Shown: positions 16,846-28,560 of the stretch, in pieces | Numbering within the stretch: the stretch's first letter is position 1 | Layout of the letters: each line of letters opens with the position of its first letter | Origin: Albidovulum denitrificans | GTDB taxonomy: Bacteria; Pseudomonadota; Alphaproteobacteria; Rhodobacterales; Rhodobacteraceae | Direction of reading: 5' to 3' | Length of the DNA stretch: 64,000 bases | NCBI RefSeq assembly: GCF_002973535.1 | Contig: NZ_PVEP01000001.1 | Coordinates: forward strand, 434,001 to 498,000 | The notes under the pieces: generated by a model | Told to the model about the DNA's origin: nothing | Seen by the model: the letters and a program-made list of their open reading frames with translations, nothing else | Database searches by the model: none | Position numbers and translations under genes: made by a program

Positions 16846-17222
16846 TGCGCGTCCGGGCTCCAGGCTTCGTAATCCTGCCGCTTCACCGGATGCTCCAGCA
16901 GGATCGAGCCGCGCGGCACATAGGCAAGCGGCGTCCCGGTCATGTTTTCCTGATGCGGCTTTTCCCAGGCCTTGTGCGGCAGCGCCGCCTTGGTCGGCGG
17001 CTCATCCCACGTGAAATGCAGCCAGCCGTGCCAGTCGGGGCTGACCCGGCTTGCCTCCGACTCACCGTTATAGATCACCCAGCGCCGCTTGCCGTCGCGG
17101 GTCTGGTAGAAGACGTTGCCCTGATCGTCCTCACCCACCTTCACCCCGCGCCGGGCGGTAAAGATCTGCGTGCCAAGCGTCTGGCCGTTCCACCAGGTCA
17201 GAAGGCGAAGCAGGAAATTCAT
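16842..17222 (-). CDS. NADH:ubiquinone oxidoreductase subunit NDUFA12 homologue
   Basis: The 126-residue protein is the bacterial counterpart of the Complex I accessory subunit NDUFA12 (B17.2), found mainly in alphaproteobacteria. Visible motifs include [48 protein letters not shown] and [18 protein letters not shown]. It is the first gene of the NDUFA12-mlaD-DUF2155 cluster. The nuo genes themselves are not in view. Confidence 0.93.
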   Translation of the reverse strand: MNFLLRLLTWWNGQTLGTQIFTARRGVKVGEDDQGNVFYQTRDGKRRWVIYNGESEASRVSPDWHGWLHFTWDEPPTKAALPHKAWEKPHQENMTGTPLAYVPRGSILLEHPVKRQDYEAWSPDAQ

Positions 17223-17340
17223 CGGGGACCTCCGGGCGTTGCTGCCCCCTTATAGCGCAGGCACGGGCAAGGTCCAGAGGGCGTGGACCGATCCGCCGCC
17301 GACGCGGCGGCCCTGCGGCATCAAAGCCCCCGCAAAGGCA

Positions 17341-17368
17341 AAGGGCGCGCAGTCACCCGCGCGCCCTT
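17341..17368 (-). terminator. Terminator hairpin downstream of clpX
   Basis: A perfect 10-bp stem AAGGGCGCGC/GCGCGCCCTT with an 8-base loop lies about 20 bases beyond the clpX stop. On the minus strand it is followed by a T-rich TTTGCCTTT tract. Confidence 0.7.
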
Positions 17369-17387
17369 CGCATAACCCTGGGGTGGC

Positions 17388-18656
17388 TCAGCCCGCCGTC
17401 GCGGCCTTTTCGCCCTTCGAATCCGCGTGGATCAGAAGCGGCTTGGCGCCGGAATCCACCGCCTCTTCGTTGACCACCACTTCCTCGACCGAGGTCAGGC
17501 CGGGCAGTTCGAACATGGTATCCAGAAGGATGTCCTCCATGATCGAACGCAGCCCCCGCGCGCCGGTCTTGCGCTTGATCGCGCGCTTGGCGATGGCGGT
17601 CAGCGCGTCGGCGGTGAAGGTCAGCTTCACGTCCTCCAGGTCGAAAAGCCGCTGATACTGCTTGACCAGCGCGTTCTTCGGCTCCGTCAGGATGGTGACC
17701 AGCGCGTCTTCGTCCAGATCGGTCAGCGTCGCGATCACCGGCAGGCGGCCGACGAATTCCGGGATCAGGCCGAATTTCAGCAGGTCTTCCGGCTCAAGCT
17801 CATGGAACAGCTCGCCCACGCCGCGCGCATCGGGGTCCTTCACATCGGCGCCAAAGCCGATGGCCGATCCCTTGCCGCGCATCGCGATGATCTTTTCCAG
17901 CCCCGCGAAGGCGCCGCCGCAGATGAAAAGGATATTGGTCGTGTCCACTTGCAGGAATTCCTGCTGCGGATGCTTGCGCCCGCCCTGCGGCGGAACAGAG
18001 GCGACCGTGCCTTCCATGATCTTCAGAAGCGCCTGCTGCACGCCCTCCCCCGACACGTCGCGGGTGATGGAGGGGTTGTCGGACTTGCGCGTGATCTTGT
18101 CGACCTCGTCGATATAGACGATGCCGCGCTGCGCGCGCTCGACGTTGTATTCGCTGGCCTGAAGCAGTTTCAGGATGATGTTTTCCACATCCTCGCCGAC
18201 ATAGCCCGCCTCGGTCAGCGTGGTCGCGTCGGCCATGGTGAACGGCACGTCGAGGATACGCGCCAGCGTCTGCGCCAGAAGCGTCTTGCCGCAGCCGGTG
18301 GGGCCGATCAGCAGGATGTTCGACTTCGCCAGTTCGATATCGCCCGATTTGGAGGCGTGGTTCAGCCGCTTGTAATGGTTGTGAACGGCAACCGACAGCA
18401 CGCGCTTGGCATGCATCTGGCCGATGACATAGTCGTCCAGAACCTTGCAGATATCGCGCGGCGTCGGCACCCCGTCGGCCGATTTCAGCCCGGTGGATTT
18501 CGTCTCCTCGCGGATGATGTCCATGCACAGTTCGACGCATTCATCGCAGATGAACACGGTCGGCCCGGCGATCAGCTTGCGCACCTCATGCTGGCTCTTG
18601 CCGCAGAAAGAGCAATAGAGGGTGTTCTTGCTGTCGCTGCCTGAATTCGTCGCCAT
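17388..18656 (-). CDS. clpX: ATP-dependent Clp protease ATP-binding subunit ClpX
   Basis: The 422-residue AAA+ unfoldase delivers substrates to ClpP. It has the N-terminal zinc domain ([10 protein letters not shown] and [10 protein letters not shown]), Walker [12 protein letters not shown], the pore loop GYVGED, Walker B VYIDEVDK and sensor-2 region GARGLRS. I prefer the ATG at 18656 ([10 protein letters not shown]), which sits seven bases from GAGG, over the ATG two codons upstream. The gene follows clpP on the same strand after a 143-base gap. Confidence 0.97.
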   Translation of the reverse strand: MATNSGSDSKNTLYCSFCGKSQHEVRKLIAGPTVFICDECVELCMDIIREETKSTGLKSADGVPTPRDICKVLDDYVIGQMHAKRVLSVAVHNHYKRLNHASKSGDIELAKSNILLIGPTGCGKTLLAQTLARILDVPFTMADATTLTEAGYVGEDVENIILKLLQASEYNVERAQRGIVYIDEVDKITRKSDNPSITRDVSGEGVQQALLKIMEGTVASVPPQGGRKHPQQEFLQVDTTNILFICGGAFAGLEKIIAMRGKGSAIGFGADVKDPDARGVGELFHELEPEDLLKFGLIPEFVGRLPVIATLTDLDEDALVTILTEPKNALVKQYQRLFDLEDVKLTFTADALTAIAKRAIKRKTGARGLRSIMEDILLDTMFELPGLTSVEEVVVNEEAVDSGAKPLLIHADSKGEKAATAG

Positions 18657-18799
18657 CGTCATCCTCTGCGGTCCGCGCCCGTTCGCGCGCGCGTTAACTT
18701 CAACTTTTTGACTGCCCTTTTCGACAAGATTAGGGCAGCCCCGGTATCACCACAATGCCAAATTCCCTTACCCCGCGCCCGCACCGGCGCGGGAGGGGG

Positions 18800-19429
18800 T
18801 CACGATTTGGCGTCCTCGCCCGTCCGGGCCGCCAGAATCTCGTCAATCAGGCCCCAGTCCTTGGCTTCCTCGGGCGACATGAAGTTGTCGCGCTCAAGCG
18901 CTGCCTCGACCTTCTTGACCGGCTGGCCGGTGTGCTTGTGGTAGATATCGTTCAGGCGATCCTTGAGTTTCTGGGTCTCCTGCGCGTGGATCATGATATC
19001 CGTCGCCTGCCCCTGATAGCCGCCCGAAGGCTGGTGAACCATGACCCGGCTGTTGGGGAGCGAGAAGCGCATCCCCTTTTCGCCCGCCGTCAGCAGGAGC
19101 GAGCCCATCGAGGCCGCCTGACCGATCACCAGCGTGGACACTTTCGGCCGGATGTACTGCATTGTGTCGTAAATCGACAGGCCCGAGGTCACGACACCGC
19201 CGGGCGAGTTGATGTACATCGCGATTTCCTTCGACGGATTCTCCGCCTCAAGGAACAGGAGCTGGGCGCAGATCAGGGTCGACATGCCGTCATGGACCGG
19301 CCCCGACAGGAAGATGATCCGCTCCTTCAGAAGGCGCGAAAAGATGTCATAGGCCCGTTCCCCGCGTGAGGTCTGTTCGACCACCATCGGCACGAGGGTA
19401 TTCATGTAGATATCCAAGGGGTCTTTCAT
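18800..19429 (-). CDS. clpP: ATP-dependent Clp protease proteolytic subunit ClpP
   Basis: The 209-residue serine protease forms the tetradecameric Clp chamber. The catalytic serine is in [11 protein letters not shown] and the histidine in [13 protein letters not shown]. The ClpX/ClpA docking region is conventional. The N-terminus [20 protein letters not shown] is normal for the alphaproteobacterial form. The gene lies upstream of clpX, the standard arrangement. Confidence 0.97.
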   Translation of the reverse strand: MKDPLDIYMNTLVPMVVEQTSRGERAYDIFSRLLKERIIFLSGPVHDGMSTLICAQLLFLEAENPSKEIAMYINSPGGVVTSGLSIYDTMQYIRPKVSTLVIGQAASMGSLLLTAGEKGMRFSLPNSRVMVHQPSGGYQGQATDIMIHAQETQKLKDRLNDIYHKHTGQPVKKVEAALERDNFMSPEEAKDWGLIDEILAARTGEDAKS

Positions 19430-19598
19430 GCTCTTCCGCCTGCTGCTGTTCCCTGGGTCCGATGCTTATGCGCCGATCCTTGCCAGAGTCTTAGTGGCGC
19501 GCACCGGGGCCTGCAAGGGCCGGTGGCCATAACGATCCGTGCGGTTCTTGCATCGCGCCCTTCCGCCTGCCAAGGATGGCGCCAAGGGAGACAGGCAA

Positions 19599-21017
19599 AT
19601 GGTTGATATTCCGTCACGAACGGCCAGCGATCTGGCCAGCGCCATCGCCACCGGGCATGTCAGCGCCGAAACGGTGATGGCGGCCTTTCTCGACCGTATC
19701 TTGGCCCTCAACCCGGCGCTGAACGCGATCGTCTCGCTGCGCCCGGCGGACGCGCTTCTGGCCGAGGCGCGCGCGGCCGATGCGGCTGGCCCGCGCGGGC
19801 CGCTTCACGGGCTGCCCGTCGCGGTCAAGGATCTGGTCGCGACGAAGGGGCTGCGCACCACCTATGGCTCCCCCCTTTACGCCGATTTCGTGCCTGCGGC
19901 GGATGATTTTGTCGCCGAACGGATGCGGGCGGCGGGCGCCATCTTCATCGGCAAGACCAACACCCCGGAATGGGGCCAGGGCTCGCACAGCTTCAACCCG
20001 GTCCATGGCGTGACCCGCAACCCCTATGACCCTGCCCGCAGCGCGGGCGGATCGTCGGGCGGTGCGGCGGCGGCGCTGGCGGCGCGGATGGTGCCGCTTG
20101 CCGACGGGTCGGACATGATGGGGTCGCTGAGGAACCCGGCGGCGTTCTGCAACGTCTATGGCTTCCGCCCGACATGGGGCCTGATCCCGCAGGACGCGGT
20201 GGGCGACACCTACCTTGCGACGCTTGCGACCGACGGCCCGATGGCGCGCGCGCCCGAAGACCTTCTGCTCCTCTTGCGCGTCCTTGCCGGGCCGTCGCCC
20301 ACCGTCCCCTTCTGCCGGACGGAGGCGCTGCCCGACCGGCTGAACCCCGCCGATTGCCGGGGCCTCAGGATCGGCTGGCTGGGCGACTGGGGCGGGGCCT
20401 ATCCGATGGAGGACGGCATCCTTGGCACCGTCGAGGGCGCGCTGAGGACATTCGAGGGGCTTGGCGCGCGGGTCGAACCTGTCGCGCCGCCCTATCCGGC
20501 CGAAAAGCTCTGGTCCGCCTGGATCACGCTTCGGGCGATGCTGAACGCCGGGGCCAAGCGCGCGCTCTGGGACAACCCCGCCAAGCGCGCCCTTCTCAAG
20601 CCCGAGACGCAATGGGAGATCGAGCAAGGGCTGGGCCTGACCGCGCAGGCGGTTTATGAGGCGAGCGAGGTCCGGTCCCGCTGGCACGCCCGCGCCGCGC
20701 GGTTGTTCGAGAGCTACGACGCGCTGGTCCTGCCTTCGGCGCAGGTCTGGCCCTTCCCCGCCGACTGGCGCTGGCCCGAGGCGATCGCCGGGCGCGGGAT
20801 GGATACCTATCACCGCTGGATGGAGGTTGTCGTCCCGGTCAGCCTGATCGGCCTGCCCGCCCTTGCCGCCCCGGCGGGGTTCGGCCCCACCGGCCTGCCC
20901 ATGGGCTTTCAGATCTTCGGCCCGCAGGGGTCGGACGCCAAACTCCTCTCCATCGGCGCGGCCTGGCATCAGGCGACGGACTGGCCCGGCCGCCGCCCGC
21001 CCGCCTTGCCATCCTGA
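19599..21017 (+). CDS. Amidase signature family enzyme
   Basis: The 472-residue protein has the Ser-cisSer-Lys catalytic set of the amidase signature family. The lysine is in GLPVAVKDL, the GGSSGG loop is in SAGGSSGGAAAAL and the nucleophile region is SDMMGSLRNPAAF. The ATG at 19599 is preceded by GGGAGACAGG. Members hydrolyse aliphatic or aryl amides, and one branch forms GatA, but the sequence lacks GatA context. No substrate can be named. It is not obviously part of an operon, since clpP is divergent and the next gene is separated by a repeat. Confidence 0.9.
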   Translation: MVDIPSRTASDLASAIATGHVSAETVMAAFLDRILALNPALNAIVSLRPADALLAEARAADAAGPRGPLHGLPVAVKDLVATKGLRTTYGSPLYADFVPAADDFVAERMRAAGAIFIGKTNTPEWGQGSHSFNPVHGVTRNPYDPARSAGGSSGGAAAALAARMVPLADGSDMMGSLRNPAAFCNVYGFRPTWGLIPQDAVGDTYLATLATDGPMARAPEDLLLLLRVLAGPSPTVPFCRTEALPDRLNPADCRGLRIGWLGDWGGAYPMEDGILGTVEGALRTFEGLGARVEPVAPPYPAEKLWSAWITLRAMLNAGAKRALWDNPAKRALLKPETQWEIEQGLGLTAQAVYEASEVRSRWHARAARLFESYDALVLPSAQVWPFPADWRWPEAIAGRGMDTYHRWMEVVVPVSLIGLPALAAPAGFGPTGLPMGFQIFGPQGSDAKLLSIGAAWHQATDWPGRRPPALPS

Positions 21018-21025
21018 CCCTCTGC

Positions 21026-21132
21026 GTTGGAGCGTTTCGCGTTCCTTCGCAGTCACGCGACACGCTCCAACCCTTTGATTTCGCATGTTCGGGAAGCACG
21101 AAAACCGGTTTCCACTTTTCGTGCAACATGCG
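21026..21132. repeat. Double-hairpin intergenic repeat
   Basis: Two strong stem-loops fill the gap between the amidase and the cbiX-like gene. The first pairs GTTGGAGCGT with ACGCTCCAAC. The second pairs CGCATGTT with AACATGCG and, inside, GCACGAAAA with TTTTCGTGC around ACCGGTTTCCAC. Elements with the AAAACCGGTTTCCACTTTTC core are known as dispersed repeats in many alphaproteobacteria. Confidence 0.75.
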
Positions 21133-21146
21133 TTAGGCTTCCCCCC

Positions 21147-21845
21147 ATGACCCGCTCTGCCATCATCGTCGCCCATGGCCAGCCCTCCGACCCCGCCCCG
21201 GCCGAGGCGGAGATCGCGGCGCTGGCAACCTCCGTCGCGGCGCATCTGCCGGGATGGGACATCCGGTCCGCCACGCTCGCGGCACCCGGCGCGCTTGACC
21301 GGGCGGTGGCGGGGCTGACCGCGCCGCTGATCTTTCCCTTCTTCATCGCCGATGGCTGGTTCATCCGCACCGCCCTGCCCGACCGTCTGGCGAAGGCGGG
21401 GGTGTCGGACGGAACCGTCCTGACGCCCTTCGGCCTCTTGCCCCAGGTCAAGGCGCTGGCAGGTGACGCGGCGGCGGCGGCGGCACAGCGCCACGGCTGG
21501 TCCTGCGCGGAAACGGTGCTGGTCATCGCCGCCCACGGATCGGGCCGCAGCCCCCACCCGGCCCAGGCCGCCGGGGCAACGGCCGAGGCCATCGCGGCAA
21601 CCCACGGCTTCGCCGCGATCCGCATCGGCTTTATCGAGGAACCGCCCCACCTTGCCGATGAGGCCGCCCATGCCGGGCTGCGCGCGATCTGCCTGCCGCT
21701 TTTCGTGGCCCGCTGGGGCCATACCGAAACCGACATTCCCGAAGCGCTGCGCAAGGCGGAATTCAGCGGCGTCCTGCTTGACCCGCTCGGCACCCTGCCC
21801 GAGGCCCCGAAGCTGATCGCCGGGGCCATCGCCGGATCACTTTAA
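21147..21845 (+). CDS. CbiX-like sirohydrochlorin chelatase family protein
   Basis: The 232-residue protein has the duplicated CbiX fold. The first half begins MTRSAIIVAHGQPSDP and the second has VLVIAAHGSGRSPHP, each carrying the metal-binding histidine. The family inserts cobalt or iron into sirohydrochlorin for cobalamin or siroheme synthesis. No other cobalamin gene is in the window, so the precise role is open. The start lies 14 bases after a double-hairpin repeat, with little space for a conventional ribosome binding site. The 3' end overlaps the DUF1223 gene by nine bases. Confidence 0.82.
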   Translation: MTRSAIIVAHGQPSDPAPAEAEIAALATSVAAHLPGWDIRSATLAAPGALDRAVAGLTAPLIFPFFIADGWFIRTALPDRLAKAGVSDGTVLTPFGLLPQVKALAGDAAAAAAQRHGWSCAETVLVIAAHGSGRSPHPAQAAGATAEAIAATHGFAAIRIGFIEEPPHLADEAAHAGLRAICLPLFVARWGHTETDIPEALRKAEFSGVLLDPLGTLPEAPKLIAGAIAGSL

Positions 21846-22544
21846 CGCGGTGGCCGCGATGATACGGCCGGGGCCGGGTTCCTGAAGGATCACCACGATG
21901 GGCTGGGAATCGGACACCGAAACATCCATCGACAAGGGCGCGCTGCCGTCCCATGTGCCAAGGCTGTGCCATTCGGTCACGATATTGCGATAGGAGATTT
22001 CGCGCCCGGCATTCTCGCCCGACCTGATCTCGACCGTCTCCTCGGGCTTGTAGCGCACCAGTTGCACCACCGCGCCCTGCGGCAGATGCCCGACCGGGCG
22101 GGCAGAGATGGCCAGCGTCCCGCCCTTGCGCGCCACGTCCAGCACCGCCTGTTCCGGCATCGCCTCATAGCGCTTGATCAGCGCCGTCAGCTCGGCGGGC
22201 CGCGCGCCGACCAGATGCTCCATCCCGTCGACGATCATCTGCGGCGTATAGATCGTGCGCGCCCCCGCCGCGCGGGCATAGGCGCGCTGGCGTTCGGTGA
22301 ACTGGGGGGAGCCGAAAACATCCTTCCAGCCGATATAATCCCAGTAATCGACATGCAGCGCCAGCGCGATGACATCGCCGCGATCGGCAAGCCCGGCCAG
22401 GATCTCATCCGCCGGCGGGCAGGACGAACAGCCTTGCGAGGTATAAAGCTCCACCACCACGGAACCCTGCCCCTGATCGTCCGCCATTGCCAATCCCGCC
22501 ACGCCAAGCCAAACGGCCAGCGCGGCACCGATGCGTGCCTTCAT
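21837..22544 (-). CDS. DUF1223 exported thioredoxin-like protein
   Basis: The 235-residue protein has a signal peptide (MKARIGAALAVWLGVAGLAMA) followed by VVVELYTSQGCSSCPPADEIL. The CSSC motif lies at the position of a thioredoxin active site. Later features are HVDYWDYIGWKDVF and TPQMIVDGMEHLVG, both typical of DUF1223. The family is periplasmic and probably redox-related, but without an established function. The frame continues upstream to 22823, but the ATG at 22544 gives the signal peptide. Confidence 0.9.
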   Translation of the reverse strand: MKARIGAALAVWLGVAGLAMADDQGQGSVVVELYTSQGCSSCPPADEILAGLADRGDVIALALHVDYWDYIGWKDVFGSPQFTERQRAYARAAGARTIYTPQMIVDGMEHLVGARPAELTALIKRYEAMPEQAVLDVARKGGTLAISARPVGHLPQGAVVQLVRYKPEETVEIRSGENAGREISYRNIVTEWHSLGTWDGSAPLSMDVSVSDSQPIVVILQEPGPGRIIAATALK

Positions 22545-22761
22545 GTCCAGTCTTTCCGTCGTCTCTTGTCCCCTTGCGGGCATATCCAAGCCGAAGCGCT
22601 TTTGCCAATCAAGGTTTTGAGAGAGATTTCGATCTATGCTGGCTTGCGCGAAACGGTACACAATAGTATACAGCCGCCCGACGGAGCCTTGATCGAAGCC
22701 GCCTGTTGCGGCATTACGCTGACAAGACCCCGACCGAGCTTCACTTCTGAAGGGAGATCCC

Positions 22762-25518
<2,757 letters not shown>

Positions 25519-25545
25519 GGTGGTCCTTCGACAATGACCTGATCC

Positions 25546-25573
25546 AACCGCGACGCGAAGCCGCGTCGCGGTT
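25546..25573 (+). terminator. Terminator of acnA
   Basis: A perfect 12-bp stem, AACCGCGACGCG/CGCGTCGCGGTT, with a 4-base AAGC loop stands 27 bases after the acnA stop. It lacks a long T-run. Confidence 0.7.
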
Positions 25574-25654
25574 TGCTCTCTGCCATTGAAATGCTTGGAT
25601 TTTGCGGCGATTGTGCGCCCAGCCGTAAGGCACATAACAAGTGGACAGTGAAAA

Positions 25655-25990
25655 ATGGCATTATCAACCGAACAACAAATGCTCGTCGAGCAGCGGCTCG
25701 CGAATGACAAGAAATCGACTTTAGTCGCGTATCTGCTGTGGTTCTTCTTCGGCGGACTGGGCGCGCACCGGTTCTACCTCGGGCGGACGGGATCGGCGAT
25801 CGCGATGCTGGCTCTGGCCGTCGTCGGCGTGCTGACCTTTGCGATCATCATCGGCATTCCTCTGCTGATCGCTGTCGGCATCTGGGCGCTGGTCGACGCC
25901 TTCCTCATCCCCGGCATGATCGAGCAGCTGACCCGCGAGGCCCGCGCGCAGATCACGGCCGAGATTTCGGCGACGAGCGGCGGGGTCTGA
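25655..25990 (+). CDS. TM2 domain-containing protein
   Basis: The 111-residue membrane protein carries the TM2 signature. A first helix, LVAYLLWFFFGGLGAHRFYLG, is joined by a short loop to a second hydrophobic stretch, IAMLALAVVGVLTFAIIIGIPLLI, followed by a conserved WALVDAFLIPGM. A charged amphipathic tail follows. TM2 proteins are widespread and of unclear function. It stands alone between two terminators. Confidence 0.9.
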   Translation: MALSTEQQMLVEQRLANDKKSTLVAYLLWFFFGGLGAHRFYLGRTGSAIAMLALAVVGVLTFAIIIGIPLLIAVGIWALVDAFLIPGMIEQLTREARAQITAEISATSGGV

Positions 25991-26026
25991 TCCCCCGGCC
26001 CGGCGGACCGGACCTACGTGACCTTC

Positions 26027-26053
26027 AAGGCGGGCCTTCGGGTCCGCCTTTTT
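26027..26053 (+). terminator. Terminator of the TM2 gene
   Basis: A stem AAGGCGGGCC/GGTCCGCCTT closed by a TTCG tetraloop and followed by TTT lies about 36 bases after the TM2 stop. This is a classic intrinsic terminator. Confidence 0.85.
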
Positions 26054-26236
26054 CATGCCCGCCCCCGACTCAGCGTTAACGAAACCTTTCATTGGCCGCG
26101 CTGGGGAAATGGTAAGGGCCAATCCCGGCCCTTGTCGCCCCCAGCAACCCGCTGAGGCCCGCCCGCGCCCTGTTTCTTGACGCCCGCGCGGCAACGGCCC
26201 ATTCAGGACCCACAGGCAAGACGAAAGGAGCGGTAG

Positions 26237-26335
26237 GTGAAGGGATTGATGAACAGGTTGCCGTTTGTACCGAGTATGGTGTGGCTGGAAGGCTTGGGGC
26301 TGTTGTTCCTGATCTACGCAACGCGGACACACTGA
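26237..26335 (+). CDS. 32-residue membrane microprotein
   Basis: A GTG at 26237 six bases after AAGGAG opens a frame encoding MKGLMNRLPFVPSMVWLEG and then LGLLFLIYATRTH. It is one hydrophobic helix with basic ends. An intrinsic terminator with a 12-bp stem and T5 starts seven bases after the stop, overlapping the last codons of ccmG on the other strand. A TTGACG hexamer at 26177-26182 could be the -35 of its own promoter, though the -10 is weak. An ideal ribosome binding site, a hydrophobic product and a dedicated terminator make a real expressed gene likely. No family is recognised. Confidence 0.65.
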   Translation: MKGLMNRLPFVPSMVWLEGLGLLFLIYATRTH

Positions 26336-26341
26336 CGGCCC

Positions 26342-26379
26342 GCCGCCGCGGAGAGCAGCTACTCCGCGGCGGCCTTTTT
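26342..26379 (+). terminator. Intrinsic terminator of the microprotein gene
   Basis: GCCGCCGCGGAG pairs with CTCCGCGGCGGC around an 8-base loop and is followed by CTTTTT. On the minus strand the same bases encode the last residues of CcmG. Confidence 0.8.
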
Positions 26380-26898
26380 CAATCCCGCGCGGATCACCTC
26401 ATCCAGAGAGCGTTCCGTGATCGGACCGGGGAAACGGTCAACCACCTTGCCATCGCCGTCGATGATGAAGGTTTCCGGCACCCCGTAGATGCCCCAGTCG
26501 ATCCCCATCCGGCCGCTTTCATCCGTGCCGATCGCGGCATAGGGATTGCCAAGGGCAGACAGGAAACCAAGCGCCGCGTCGGGCTTGTCCTTGTAGTTCA
26601 CGCCATAGATCGTGACGCCCTCGGCCTTCAGCGTTTCAAGGTTCGGATGCTCCGCCCGGCAGGGCGCGCACCAGCTGGCCCAGAAGTTCACCAGCTTGAC
26701 CTTGCCGTCCTTCAGATCTGCATCCGAAAAGACCGGCAGATCCGCCAGTTGCGCCACCGCCACCGGGGGCGCCTGCCGCCCGGTCAGGGTGGAGGGCAGC
26801 GCATTCGGGTCCTCGCGGTTCATGCCCAGGACGAACATCGCGGCGATGCCCGCGAAAAGCACCGGCGGCAGCAGCATCAAGGGGGAAACCTTAGCCAT
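26359..26898 (-). CDS. ccmG: Cytochrome c maturation thiol:disulfide oxidoreductase CcmG/DsbE
   Basis: The 179-residue membrane-anchored thioredoxin reduces apocytochrome c or its chaperone in the periplasm. It has an N-terminal anchor (LMLLPPVLFAGIAAMFVLG), the active site WASWCAPCRAEHP at about residues 70-82, and YGVPETFIID with the cis-proline. The ATG at 26898 was chosen. It overlaps the end of ccmD by eight bases. Confidence 0.95.
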   Translation of the reverse strand: MAKVSPLMLLPPVLFAGIAAMFVLGMNREDPNALPSTLTGRQAPPVAVAQLADLPVFSDADLKDGKVKLVNFWASWCAPCRAEHPNLETLKAEGVTIYGVNYKDKPDAALGFLSALGNPYAAIGTDESGRMGIDWGIYGVPETFIIDGDGKVVDRFPGPITERSLDEVIRAGLKKAAAE

Positions 26899-27046
26899 GC
26901 CGCCCCATCCGCCGTTCCTGATCCTCAAGCCGCTTGCGCATCCGCGCCGATTGCCGCAGCGATTGCCAGACAAGCCCGAGGATAAGGACGATGGTCACGC
27001 CATAGGCCCCAAGGACAGTGCCTGCATATTTGCCAAGCTCCACCAT
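26891..27046 (-). CDS. ccmD: Heme exporter protein CcmD
   Basis: The 51-residue protein reads MVELGKYAGTVLGAYGVTIV and continues through one membrane helix into a basic tail LRQSARMRKRLEDQERRMGR. This is the classic CcmD layout; it stabilises the CcmABC complex with CcmE. Its ATG overlaps the ccmC stop (TGATG) and its stop overlaps the ccmG start. Size and tight overlap on both sides make it easy to miss. Confidence 0.92.
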   Translation of the reverse strand: MVELGKYAGTVLGAYGVTIVLILGLVWQSLRQSARMRKRLEDQERRMGRHG

Positions 27047-27774
27047 CACGCCATCCTTTCCCGCGCCTCAAGCGCGCGCAGCCGCCGCGCCCGGATCTCT
27101 GTCCGGGTGCGGAACAGGACCAGCGTCAGGAACAGAAGCCCGAACCCCGCCATCGACAGCCAGAGCGGCCAGGCAAAGACATCGGCCACATGCTCTTCCT
27201 TGTCGAGCGACAGCGACGCGCCCTGATGCAGGCCCTGGTTCCAGAACAGCACCGCATAGCGGGAAAGCAGCGCAAAGACCGATCCGACAAGGCAAAGGAC
27301 CGAGGTCAGGTCGGCCGCCGTGTCGGGATCGTCGACCGCGCCCCAAAGCGCGATATAGCCAAGGTAGAAGAGGAAGAGGATCAGAAAGGCCGTCAGCCGC
27401 GGGTCCCAGGCCCACCAGGTCCCCCACATCGGCTGGCCCCAGATCGCCCCGGTGAAAAGCGCGATCAGGGTCATCGTCATCCCGATCGGCGCCGCCGCCT
27501 TGGCCGCAAGCGCCGAGACATGGTGGCGCCGGATCAGCCAGACCAGCGAGGTGACCAGCATCATCGCCCAGCAATTGATCGCCATCATCGCGGACGGCAC
27601 ATGGATATAGATGATCTTGACGGTCGAGCCCTGCCGGTAATCGTCCGGCGTAAAGAAGAAGCCCCAGATGAGGCCGCTCAGAAGGCTTGCCACGGCAAGA
27701 CCCGTCACCCAGGGCAAGGCCCAGGACGAGGTCTCCATGAACTTCTTCGGGTTTGCGTATTCCCAGATCGACAT
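27046..27774 (-). CDS. ccmC: Heme ABC exporter integral membrane protein CcmC
   Basis: The 242-residue, six-helix protein presents heme to CcmE. The tryptophan-rich heme motif is visible as WGTWWAWDPRLT. Flanking periplasmic histidines occur in IYIHVPSAMM and further along. It follows ccmB after 56 bases on the same strand and overlaps ccmD. Confidence 0.96.
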   Translation of the reverse strand: MSIWEYANPKKFMETSSWALPWVTGLAVASLLSGLIWGFFFTPDDYRQGSTVKIIYIHVPSAMMAINCWAMMLVTSLVWLIRRHHVSALAAKAAAPIGMTMTLIALFTGAIWGQPMWGTWWAWDPRLTAFLILFLFYLGYIALWGAVDDPDTAADLTSVLCLVGSVFALLSRYAVLFWNQGLHQGASLSLDKEEHVADVFAWPLWLSMAGFGLLFLTLVLFRTRTEIRARRLRALEARERMA

Positions 27775-27830
27775 GGCGCCCTTGCTAACGGTTCAGTCCG
27801 GCACGCTCAATACACATATCACGGCGGCGG

Positions 27831-28487
27831 CTAACGCAGATTGACGCGGATTGCCGCAGCCGCCGCGAAAGGCAGGATCGCGATCGTGCCAAGCGTGATC
27901 CCCGCCATCATCAGAAGCGGCGTCGCGGTCGCCAGCCCCTCGCCCCCGCGCCGCGCGGCCTCGGCCCCGTAGATCAGCGTCGGGATGTAAAGCGGCAGCA
28001 CCAGAAGCGACAGAAGAAGGCCGCCGCGTTTCAGCCCGACGGTCAGCGCCGCTCCGAAAGTGCCGATCATCGACAGCGCCGGGGTGCCGATAAGAAGCGA
28101 CAGAAGAAGCGGCTGGAAAGCGGGGAGCGGCAGGTTCAGCAGCACGCCCAGAACCGGCGCCGCCAGCGTCAGCGGCAGGCCCGTGGTCAGCCAATGGGCC
28201 AGCGCCTTGACCGCCACCGCCCCCTCCATCGGGATCGGCGCCGTGGCGAGCAGGTCGAGAGAGCCATCCTCGCGGTCAAGCGCGAAGATCCGGTCAAGCG
28301 AGAGAAGGCAGGCGAGAAGCGCGCCGACCCAGAGGATGCCGGGCGCGATCTTCGCCAGCGTCCCGCCCTCAGGCCCGACGCCGAAGGGGACCAGGACGGT
28401 GACGATGAGGAAGAACGCAAGGCTGAGGCCAAAGCCGCCACCCGCCCGCGTGGCAAGCCGGAGATCGCGCAGGAGGAGCGCCAGCAT
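27831..28487 (-). CDS. ccmB: Heme exporter membrane protein CcmB
   Basis: The 218-residue protein has six hydrophobic segments and begins MLALLLRDLRLATRAGGGFG, which is a typical CcmB start. The ATP-binding partner CcmA is encoded immediately upstream on the same strand. The frame continues to 28646, but that extension would include the intergenic repeat. LDLLATAPIPMEG and GTPALSMIGTFGAALTVGL are conserved in the family. Confidence 0.95.
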   Translation of the reverse strand: MLALLLRDLRLATRAGGGFGLSLAFFLIVTVLVPFGVGPEGGTLAKIAPGILWVGALLACLLSLDRIFALDREDGSLDLLATAPIPMEGAVAVKALAHWLTTGLPLTLAAPVLGVLLNLPLPAFQPLLLSLLIGTPALSMIGTFGAALTVGLKRGGLLLSLLVLPLYIPTLIYGAEAARRGGEGLATATPLLMMAGITLGTIAILPFAAAAAIRVNLR

Positions 28488-28511
28488 CAGGCGGTTCCTT
28501 TCGCGGAGAGG

Positions 28512-28556
28512 CCGGGGCGCTGCCCCGGACCCCGGAGTATTTTCACAACGAAGAAG
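28512..28556 (+). repeat. Dispersed hairpin repeat of the GGAGTATTT family, copy 3
   Basis: The sequence has CCGGGGCG-CTG-CCCCGG followed by ACCCCGGAGTATTTTCAC and AACGAAGAAG. It occupies the ccmA-ccmB gap on the strand opposite to the genes, splitting them by 73 bases. Confidence 0.75.
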
Positions 28557-28560
28557 CCGG

